Below, one piece after another: positions 52,853 to 61,000 of a stretch of 64,000 bases of DNA. The translations under genes were made by a program, and so were the position numbers. Below the pieces are notes generated by a model. The model worked only from the letters and a program-made list of their open reading frames with translations, ran no database searches and was not told the origin of the DNA. Source of the DNA: DAIOEK01 sp963828285 (GTDB lineage: Bacteria; Chloroflexota; Anaerolineae; Anaerolineales; Anaerolineaceae); assembly GCA_963828285.1 (NCBI GenBank), contig CAWHEB010000002.1:930001-994000 (forward strand), read 5' to 3'. Numbering within the stretch: position 1 is the stretch's first letter; every line of letters starts with the position of its first letter.

Positions 52853-54241
52853 TTAAGCGGTTGCGGGTTTACGCATGGCGTTCAAAACGATCCATAGTGC
52901 GCCTAAACCGAAAATGGTGATGACTGCTGCAATCAACCATCCCAGGATGGGGATTGCTCGTAAGATCACAAAGATGATCACACCGATCAACAGAGCAACG
53001 AACTTGTTGGGTTCTGCAACGTGGAATACTTTATCCAGCACCCACAGGCCAACCAGATAGGAAACTACTACCTGGGAGCCAATCCCGATCATGAAGACGA
53101 AACCTGTGATGAATGCAAGCATCAGAACAGTCCCAGACCAGAAGGTGATGCCACCCAATCCACCAAGACTTATGAGACCAAGGATAATCGCCAGAGCAAT
53201 GACCACCATGATGCCAATTCCGATTGCCACCCAACCCAGGAAGTAGGTCACAAATCCGTAACCTGCTGAGGGTACAGGTTTTGATTTTATGGTATCCACT
53301 AGCTTCTTTACGAAACCAGGAACAAGCCATAAAGCCAAAGCACCAGCCAGGAACAAGGTAATGAAGTTACGGGCAGTGTTGACGATCGTTTTACCGATGC
53401 CAACTTTGAAGAACTCATCCATCTTTGCCTTGGGAGTGTTTCGATCGATTTCCTTTTTATCGTCTTCAGTTGGAGCAGGAGTCTTGTAAACTGTGGTGCC
53501 AGCCGGTTGACTTTGAATTGCAGAACTTTGATCGACAGTGCTGGTATAGCTGAGATTTCGTCCAATCACTGCAGATTTTGCAATCACCAATCCAGGATTG
53601 ATCGCCTGGGGTACATCGGGCTGTCCCATGAACATCATAGGCGAGGGTTGGTCTTTGCCGGGAGCTTCCACTGATACTTCCAGGTCACGTCCCACGGTAC
53701 CATCCAACTGCATAGCACCCAATCCTGCCTTAACATCCCGTTCAACATCTCCACCAAGAATCGCTTGATAGCCGCCAATCGCCAAATCCATACCTACTGA
53801 TGATTTCGGTTCGGTTTTCAAGCTGTATCCGCCAAAATAGAGATTCCGGGTTACAGATGCTGTGTCAGCCAATTCCAATGACATGCTTCCGTTGAACAAG
53901 CTGCCACTTACTTTCCCAGCAACTTTTACAATCTGACCGCCGATAAACAGGTTCCCTGTGATCTCAGCGCCTTCAGATACGGTGATGTTTTGTCCGGTTA
54001 GAATGGCATCGCCATTCACTTTCCCGTTTAAAACCACGTCCCTACCGCCAGCAAATAACAAACCATTTACGGTGCCATCCACAGTGACGATATCTCCGCC
54101 GAGAAAGAGATCATCGTCGATCACCTCATTTGCACCAACAGTACCATCTTCATCAACTACAAATGCCGATGCCGGAGTAACCAGCACAAACATGAGCAAT
54201 GGAATCATAATCAAACTAAATATCACATTTCTTTTTAACAT
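52853..54241 (-). CDS. Bactofilin-like beta-solenoid domain fused to a polytopic membrane domain
   Basis: A 462-residue protein with a signal peptide (to about residue 26) and, at about 27-220, short beta-helix rungs of the bactofilin/polymer-forming type. These include GTVNGLLFAGGRDVVLNGKV, GDAILTGQNITVSEGAEI and TGNLFIGGQIVKVAGKVSG. A charged linker follows (240-285), then about five membrane helices (290-460), including IGIGIMVVIALAIILGLISL. Because of the signal peptide, the solenoid should lie outside the membrane, unlike classical cytosolic bactofilins. A transcript of one gene. Confidence 0.85.
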   Translation of the reverse strand: MLKRNVIFSLIMIPLLMFVLVTPASAFVVDEDGTVGANEVIDDDLFLGGDIVTVDGTVNGLLFAGGRDVVLNGKVNGDAILTGQNITVSEGAEITGNLFIGGQIVKVAGKVSGSLFNGSMSLELADTASVTRNLYFGGYSLKTEPKSSVGMDLAIGGYQAILGGDVERDVKAGLGAMQLDGTVGRDLEVSVEAPGKDQPSPMMFMGQPDVPQAINPGLVIAKSAVIGRNLSYTSTVDQSSAIQSQPAGTTVYKTPAPTEDDKKEIDRNTPKAKMDEFFKVGIGKTIVNTARNFITLFLAGALALWLVPGFVKKLVDTIKSKPVPSAGYGFVTYFLGWVAIGIGIMVVIALAIILGLISLGGLGGITFWSGTVLMLAFITGFVFMIGIGSQVVVSYLVGLWVLDKVFHVAEPNKFVALLIGVIIFVILRAIPILGWLIAAVITIFGLGALWIVLNAMRKPATA

Positions 54242-54354
54242 AATAATCCTCCTAGAATTACTTACGATTTATGGGAATAGAAGTTGTAAAAGAAGATGAC
54301 TTTCCATGTGGATCCATTTCTCACATAATTTTGGAATAGCATATAATATAGGCT

Positions 54355-54942
54355 ATGAAGCCAGACGCCTTTTACGCCAAAGTATTAGCTATTTCATATC
54401 AACCCGCTGAAAAGCGGGTGAAGGGGATGAACCATCTGCACCTGGAATGTATGGAATTATTCCTGGACGCGATCAGAACCATCGATGAGGAAAGAGCAGC
54501 GATGCCCAGTCGGGATGGAAGAACAATTGCCCAGGTTGTCGGACATATCATGGAGTGGGAAAGATATACAGCCCAGGCTGTTGGTGAAATCATAGCCGGA
54601 GTAAGAGATCCCCAGATCATGCATTCAAAAGGGTTTATTGAACCCGATGGAAGAGTGATGAATTTTAAAGGGACCGATGATTTCAATCAATATCAAGCAC
54701 AGAAGCACCTGACGATGCCCTGGAAAACAATTCAAGTTTCTGCAATCCGAATGGCAATGGCACTTCAGGGAATATTCAGCCAGCCAGTAATCCTTCCTTA
54801 TGAATTGCTGGAATCCACAATGCCTTACCAGTGGAAGTTAGCTGGTGGATCATTAATTTCTCTGCCGGTCGCCTGGTACTTATGGATTGTTACCCTTGAA
54901 CACGAGGTGGTAGATCACGCTGTTGATCTGGGCATTCAATGA
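54355..54942 (+). CDS. DinB-like four-helix protein (tentative)
   Basis: A 195-residue soluble, mostly helical protein. The pattern DGRTIAQVVGHIMEWERY and the late LEHEVVDHAVDLG place His residues where DinB/YfiT-type proteins bind metal, but overall similarity is only judged by eye. The ATG at 54355 is the longest start; an ATG at 54427 has AAGGGG directly ahead but with too little spacing. Function unknown. Confidence 0.6.
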   Translation: MKPDAFYAKVLAISYQPAEKRVKGMNHLHLECMELFLDAIRTIDEERAAMPSRDGRTIAQVVGHIMEWERYTAQAVGEIIAGVRDPQIMHSKGFIEPDGRVMNFKGTDDFNQYQAQKHLTMPWKTIQVSAIRMAMALQGIFSQPVILPYELLESTMPYQWKLAGGSLISLPVAWYLWIVTLEHEVVDHAVDLGIQ

Positions 54943-54983
54943 GGCTTTTGTTCGTACCCAAAAGACACCAAGGAGGGGATTAA

Positions 54984-55295
54984 ATGAAGGTGTATATCTC
55001 TTATACGAAAGCACAATTGGTGATCCATACCGACGCTAACTGCGCTACGATTAAAGAAGAGGCAAGGGCAGGCGAACGGGTTGTTATTATCACCAACGAT
55101 AATCTTGTCGATGTAATGCAATTATTTATCAAGCGAAATTGGAAATTTGGTGTGGAAAAGCTCAAAAACGATCTCTGGTTAGATCTAACCTTAAAAGATG
55201 CCAAACTCGAAGAAAGCCTGGTTTTTGTCGTACGATCGATCTTAAGTTCGTACTATAAACCATTCCAACATTCTGAAGTGATATTCCACTGCTAG
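54984..55295 (+). CDS. Small protein of unknown function
   Basis: A 103-residue soluble protein preceded by a strong ribosome site AAGGAGGGG, which supports a real gene. It begins MKVYISYTKAQLVIHTDANC, has a central VVIITNDNLVDVMQLFIKRN and ends in Cys. The alternating strand and helix pattern is regular but I recognise no family. It follows the DinB-like gene by 41 bases and may be co-transcribed with it; it converges on the HD-GYP gene. Confidence 0.65.
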   Translation: MKVYISYTKAQLVIHTDANCATIKEEARAGERVVIITNDNLVDVMQLFIKRNWKFGVEKLKNDLWLDLTLKDAKLEESLVFVVRSILSSYYKPFQHSEVIFHC

Positions 55296-55305
55296 TTTTG
55301 GCTGT

Positions 55306-57600
55306 TTATTTTTGTGCGAGATCATCTAACATTTTTAGAAATTCTTCAATAACCTGCGGATCGAAATGACGTCCGCTTTCTTCATGCAGATACTTTTTCG
55401 TTCGTTCGCAATCCCATGCTTTGCGATATGGACGATCAGAGGTCAACGCATCCCAGACATCCACAACCGAAAATATTCTCGCCGCCAAAGGAATATTCTC
55501 GTCTGACAACTTGCTGGGGTAACCCGTTCCATCCCATTTTTCATGATGGAACATGGGGATGTCCATAGCTTTTCTGAGGTATCCGATAGGTCTTAGAAGG
55601 TCAGCAGCAAATTCCGGATGTTTGCGCATGACAACCCACTCTTCGTCAGTCAAGGGACCCGGCTTGAGGAGAATGGAATCCGGGATAGCCATTTTCCCAA
55701 TATCATGCAACAAAGCTCCACGGCGGATATCTTCCAATTCAGTTGACCGAATTCCCAGTCTGCTTGCCAACCTGACGGTGATCTCAGCTACTCTCTGGGA
55801 ATGTCCTTCAGTTTCCTTGTCACGAAGGTCCATTGCGAGGACCCAGCCTTCCAATGTACTGTCATAGGCTTGTAACAATTCCGAATTTGATTTTTGAAGG
55901 TTTTCAAAGAGCTCAGCGTTATCGATCGCAATTGCAGACTGGCTGGCAAGCATATTTAGATAATCAACCCACTCACGGTCACTATCCAGATATTGCCTGG
56001 AAAATACTTCCATGACGCCTTTTACAACACCTTTGGTAATCAACGGAACCCAATAACCGGTTCGGAACCCTTCACTGATCATCTCCTGGCTGAATAAATT
56101 CGGATCTTTAAAATCGCTTTCTTCCCGTGTATAGATGATCCTCCGCTCCATTGCACTCTGGCCGGGATATCCCTCGCCAGGTTTAAGTTTGAATGCAGTT
56201 TTTTCATCATGGTTAAATCCACGATTAATAAATGGAGTGAGCTGATGAGTAATTGGATTCAGAAGAATAATTCCTGTGGCATCCGCTTTGAGTTGTTCAA
56301 TCGCCTGTTCCAAAACAATATCCAATGTAAGATGCAGGTCCAGGCTGGCAGAAATTGCATTTTCGATACTCAACATAGCCGAAAGACGATTTAACTGACG
56401 TTGGATCTGCTGCTCATCTTTCTTCCTACGGGTAATATCGTGGGTGACCGATTCTATAGAGATGATCTTGTTATTTTCATCATAGACGGGAACGCAACGT
56501 TGATCCATCCACATCGTTCTGCCATCTTTATGCAATGTTCTGAAAGTAATCTGCTGGTTGAAATCCAATTTACAGCTTAAGAGTTTTTGCATTAAGTCAC
56601 GATCATCGGGATGGATAATGTTAATGAACTTGGATTCTTCACCACAAATTTCTGTTGGTTGATACCCAAGAACAGTGGTTATCGAAGGACTGATATATTT
56701 CATCCCCAAAGGAACTACACATGAATAAACAGCTATGATATCTTGCGCATTTTCTGCCAGCCGCCTAAATCTCGCCTCACTCTCTTTAAGTGCTTGTTGT
56801 TCAATTGCCAGCTTATATCGGTTGTGGGCATTTTCAATTACTGAGGGCAAATGGAAGAGATAATCCGAGGTTTTCACAACATAATCTGCAGCACCCATTT
56901 TTAATGCCTGGACGGCTACTTCTTCATCACCATGGCCGGTGACCAGGATCATAGGGATATGAACCTGCTTCAATTGCAGTTCTTTCATCAATTCCAATGC
57001 GTTTACACCCTGCAATCGATGATCCAGCAAGATCACGTCAGGGTAAGGTTCACCATTAGGATTTGAGAAAAAGCTAATCAATTCTTCAGCGCGATTCATG
57101 ATCTCGAGATGAAGATGGGGTGCATATCTGGAAATGTGTCTGCGGGTTAAATCTATGTCAACCAGATTATCTTCCACGTAAAGTATCCGTAGTGTGGATG
57201 TAGGTTTGGTTGATTCTTCGGTGAAACGGTTTTTCGCACGGGATAATACTCCAGGAAGACGTTTGAGGTAGCCGGAATTTTTTGAAATGTAATCATCTGC
57301 ACCAGATTTTAAGGACGCAACCGCTGTTTCTTCATCCCCTTGTCCGGTAATCAACACAACTGCATAAGGTAATTGCTTCTCTCTTACCCATTCCAGCAAG
57401 TTAAGACCTTCCCCATCAGGCAAATGCATATCCACCAAGAGGACATCAAAGAGAATATCATTTGCTTCAAGCAAAATATTCCGGGCATCAGCCAATGTGG
57501 AAACGGTCGTTAGCTGATATGGAGTCTCATTCTTGGACAACTCACGCTTCGTCAGTTCAATATCCAGTTCGTTATCTTCTACGTAGAGTATATTCATCAT
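55306..57600 (-). CDS. Double-receiver HD-GYP cyclic-di-GMP phosphodiesterase (REC-REC-PAS-GAF-HD-GYP)
   Basis: A 764-residue soluble regulator. Receiver 1 (1-120) has Asp57 in VLLVDMHLPDGEG; receiver 2 (about 137-260) has VILLDHRLQG; both have Lys in the later DYISKN / DYVVKT. A PAS domain (about 273-395), a GAF domain (about 400-570) and the C-terminal HD-GYP (about 585-764) follow. The last has LLHDIGKMAIPD and HHEKWDGTGYPSKL. HD-GYP domains break down cyclic di-GMP. Its ATG follows the TAA of the single-domain regulator directly (TAAATG), making it the last gene of a three-gene operon. Confidence 0.94.
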   Translation of the reverse strand: MMNILYVEDNELDIELTKRELSKNETPYQLTTVSTLADARNILLEANDILFDVLLVDMHLPDGEGLNLLEWVREKQLPYAVVLITGQGDEETAVASLKSGADDYISKNSGYLKRLPGVLSRAKNRFTEESTKPTSTLRILYVEDNLVDIDLTRRHISRYAPHLHLEIMNRAEELISFFSNPNGEPYPDVILLDHRLQGVNALELMKELQLKQVHIPMILVTGHGDEEVAVQALKMGAADYVVKTSDYLFHLPSVIENAHNRYKLAIEQQALKESEARFRRLAENAQDIIAVYSCVVPLGMKYISPSITTVLGYQPTEICGEESKFINIIHPDDRDLMQKLLSCKLDFNQQITFRTLHKDGRTMWMDQRCVPVYDENNKIISIESVTHDITRRKKDEQQIQRQLNRLSAMLSIENAISASLDLHLTLDIVLEQAIEQLKADATGIILLNPITHQLTPFINRGFNHDEKTAFKLKPGEGYPGQSAMERRIIYTREESDFKDPNLFSQEMISEGFRTGYWVPLITKGVVKGVMEVFSRQYLDSDREWVDYLNMLASQSAIAIDNAELFENLQKSNSELLQAYDSTLEGWVLAMDLRDKETEGHSQRVAEITVRLASRLGIRSTELEDIRRGALLHDIGKMAIPDSILLKPGPLTDEEWVVMRKHPEFAADLLRPIGYLRKAMDIPMFHHEKWDGTGYPSKLSDENIPLAARIFSVVDVWDALTSDRPYRKAWDCERTKKYLHEESGRHFDPQVIEEFLKMLDDLAQK

Positions 57601-58026
57601 TTATCCTGGAAGAATATTGATCATTGACCAATATTCATATATTTGGCTGGCTACATTTACAAAAATACTATAATCGACTGGTTTAATGATGTAAGAATTC
57701 GCTCCGAGATCATATGCCTTTTTTATATCACCGCTATCACTGGATGATGTTAGAACTATGACAGGTGTGGAATGGAGCTGCGGGTCTTTCTTTATTACAG
57801 CTAAAACATCAAATCCGTCCTTTTTCGGTAACTTTAGATCCAACAGTACCATAAGAGGTTTTTCAGTGCTGCTGCATAAACCCTGTATCTTCAGCAAAGC
57901 CTCTTCGCCATCCCGCGCAACAATGACCGGGTTCAAAATATTCCGTTTCATAAACGCCCTCTGGGTTAGATCAAGATCCATCGGGTTATCTTCGACTAGT
58001 ACAATAGGTCTGGTAAATATTGACAT
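57601..58026 (-). CDS. Single-domain response regulator (Rcp1-like)
   Basis: A 141-residue receiver of the type that pairs with phytochrome-like kinases. Seen: VLVEDNPMDLDLTQRAF, the phospho-acceptor Asp in MVLLDLKLPKKDGFDV, VIVLTSSSD and SYIIKPVD. The insert-rich loop between strands is typical of Rcp1. The ATG starts right after the TAG of the giant kinase and its own stop is followed at once by the HD-GYP gene, so the three act together. Confidence 0.93.
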   Translation of the reverse strand: MSIFTRPIVLVEDNPMDLDLTQRAFMKRNILNPVIVARDGEEALLKIQGLCSSTEKPLMVLLDLKLPKKDGFDVLAVIKKDPQLHSTPVIVLTSSSDSGDIKKAYDLGANSYIIKPVDYSIFVNVASQIYEYWSMINILPG

Positions 58027-61000
58027 CTAAACTCCCTTGGGAATCCTCAAGAAGAAAGAAGCACCTTCTCCTGCTTTACTGACCGCCCAACAATCTCCAC
58101 CAATTCTTTGCATTGCTTTCTTTACGAGAGCCAAACCAATTCCTGTTCCAGGATAATCATCCTGCAGGTGTAATCGTTGGAAAATATCAAATATCCGCTC
58201 ACTGTACTTCATATCAAATCCTATCCCATTATCCTCAATAGAGAGGACAATCGATTCATCTTCTTCGGCAAATCGTATTCTGATCTCAGGACTTGCCACA
58301 TTTTGGGTGAACTTGAAAGCGTTATCCAATAGATTTCGTACTGCTTGTTCCAGGGCTTTGACATCCACCCGAACAATACTTTTGTCACCCTTGATTTGTA
58401 TATTCACTTTTCTTTTATGTATTTCAATTTTTTTCTCGACCAGAATTTGATCAACAAGGGAACGTAAATCAACCGCCTCTGAATTAAATGTGCGACGCTC
58501 AAGTCTGGAATATGAAAGTAAGTCTTCAATCAGATCATTCATCTGCGCTGTCGCTTGACGAATGATCTGTAAGAAAGATAAACCTTCCTCGTCCAATTGG
58601 TTTGTATGATCCTCCGCTAACAGGCGACTATAGCCTTCGATCCCCCTTAGAGGGGCTTTCAAGTCATGCGAAACGGAGTAGGTAAATGTCTCCAGTTCTT
58701 TATTCTTTCGTTCCAAATCAGCAGTTCTTTCTTGAACTCGCTGTTCCAGTGCAACATTGGACCTCTTGATTTCTGCCAATAAAGATTGTTTATAAAGACC
58801 CAATGCGATTTCGGTGGCTACATGCTCAGCTTTAGCCAAATCCTCTTCGCTAAAACCCCGTCTCTCGTTGTAACCAAATAACACAGCTCCCAGTTTTTGC
58901 GTTCCACCTATCAAGGGCAAGGCCATTGCTGATTTTCCCGGAAATTTGGCTGCAATTGATCCATCAATGTATTCGGAATTGAACAAGTCAGGAATCACAA
59001 TGGTATGACCTGATTCCATTACAGAATATGTCAGGGTCCTCGCTCCACCAGGAAATTGCATTACAGGGTATTCCTTTTTCATTGACCCGGTAGCTGCCAA
59101 CGGAATGGTTTTCTTCTCCTGGTCAAGCCAACTGGTTATATAACAGGAGTCGGCATCAAAAATACTGGCGAGTTCATCAGCCATCTCTTGAGCCATCTCG
59201 CGCAAGTCTGATTTCTCCAGCGCAAGTCTAGTTATCTTATTCAAGGAAGCGAGGTACTCGGCACGCTGACTGAGCATGTTGACCGCTTCTTTTCTGTCTG
59301 TAATATCCTGAGTCATCACCATGCCGGCGATAATATTGCCTTCATCATCTTTCACCGGCAGGGCGAAAATTTGATTGACTCGATCATTCATCGGCAACTC
59401 AAATATCTCTGTTCTACCTTTTAAGACTGCACGATAATAAGGCTCTAATACCCGGATTGTCTCTTCGGTGAAGACTTCATATATGGTGTGTCCTTCAAGT
59501 ATCTCTCTCGATAAACCTGTTTCCGCCAATCCGGTACCATCAGCCACTGTATACCGCAGATCATGGTCAAACAACATCACTGATCCATTAGGAAAATTCC
59601 GGGCTAGGATCCTGTATCTGGTTTCACTTTCTTTGAGCGCATCATCTTTCCGCTTTCGTTCGGTGAAATCTCTAGTGTTAAATACAGCACCAAGAAACTC
59701 GCCATCGGAATTTAGGAGAATATTGCCGGTAGATTCCATCCAACGGAATGATCCGTCGACATGTAGAATCCTGAATTTCAAATCCACTTCAGTTAACTTG
59801 TCCTCAATCGCTCTATTAATTCCCTGAATTACTTCTGCCTGATCCGGTTCATAGATGATCCTGGTAAATTTTATTCCAATAAGTTGATCCGCCGGATATC
59901 CCAAAACTCTTTGGAAGGATGGACTGGTGAACTGGATTATCAGATCTTTATCCAGGTAACTCACAAGATCAACCATATGATTTGCGATAAAATTCAAGCG
60001 TTCCTGACTTTGACGTAAAGCTGTTTCAGCTTCCCTGATCTTTGTTACATCCCTCATGATCGAACCAGCCATGTATCCACGTGGAGTTCGAATCGGGAAA
60101 GAGGTAGTTTGAACCGGGACATTGATACCATCCGGTCTAACAATGACACCTTCCATAATATTTGACGGGAAGCCAAAAGTACCGGTTGTAAGGAACCTGA
60201 GAGTATATTGTTTTAATGATTTTGCATCTGAGGCATTTATACCCGGAGCCAACAATTCAGCTTGGACATCCCAAATATATTTATTAAGGACCTTTTCGCT
60301 ACCATACCCGGTGATTGTGGCAACAGCTGAATTCCATTCGATGATCTGACCTTCTTCATTTGTTAGTATGATTCCATCTGTTGAAGAATTAATCAAAGAT
60401 CGCAGTTTTTCTTCACTTTCTCTAAGATCCGCTTGTGCTTTGACGCTTTCAGTGATATCGCGGGACGTTGTTTGGATTTCCAGTGGTTCATTGTTCTCCG
60501 GATTGGTTATCAAGCGAGCAGATGTATCCACCCAGCGGATCTCATTATCCTTACGAATCACCCGGTATTGAATGGAAGGAAGAATGGGTGTCTTTTCAAG
60601 GTTTCGGATAATGAACTGAATAATGGATTTATCTTCAGGATGGACGTGCGCAAGGAAGGAAGATCCAACAATTTCGAATGATTCGTATCCAAGCAATCGG
60701 ATACTTGCCGGGGATGAATATAGATAGATGCCGTCCAATGTGAGACGGGAAATCATATCGGTTGAATGCTCTGCCAACGTTCTGAATTGGAGTTCACTAT
60801 CAAACAACGCCTGTTGCATGGTTCTATACTCAGTCATATCCGAATGAGTACCGGCCATCCGGAGTGGTGCGCCTTTTTCATCCCATTCGATGATCTTACC
60901 GCGATCAAGGATCCATAGATAAGATCCATTCTTACATTTCACCCTATGCTCAGAGTGGTAAAAATCTATCTCTCCACGAACATGCCGCTGAATTTCGTCC

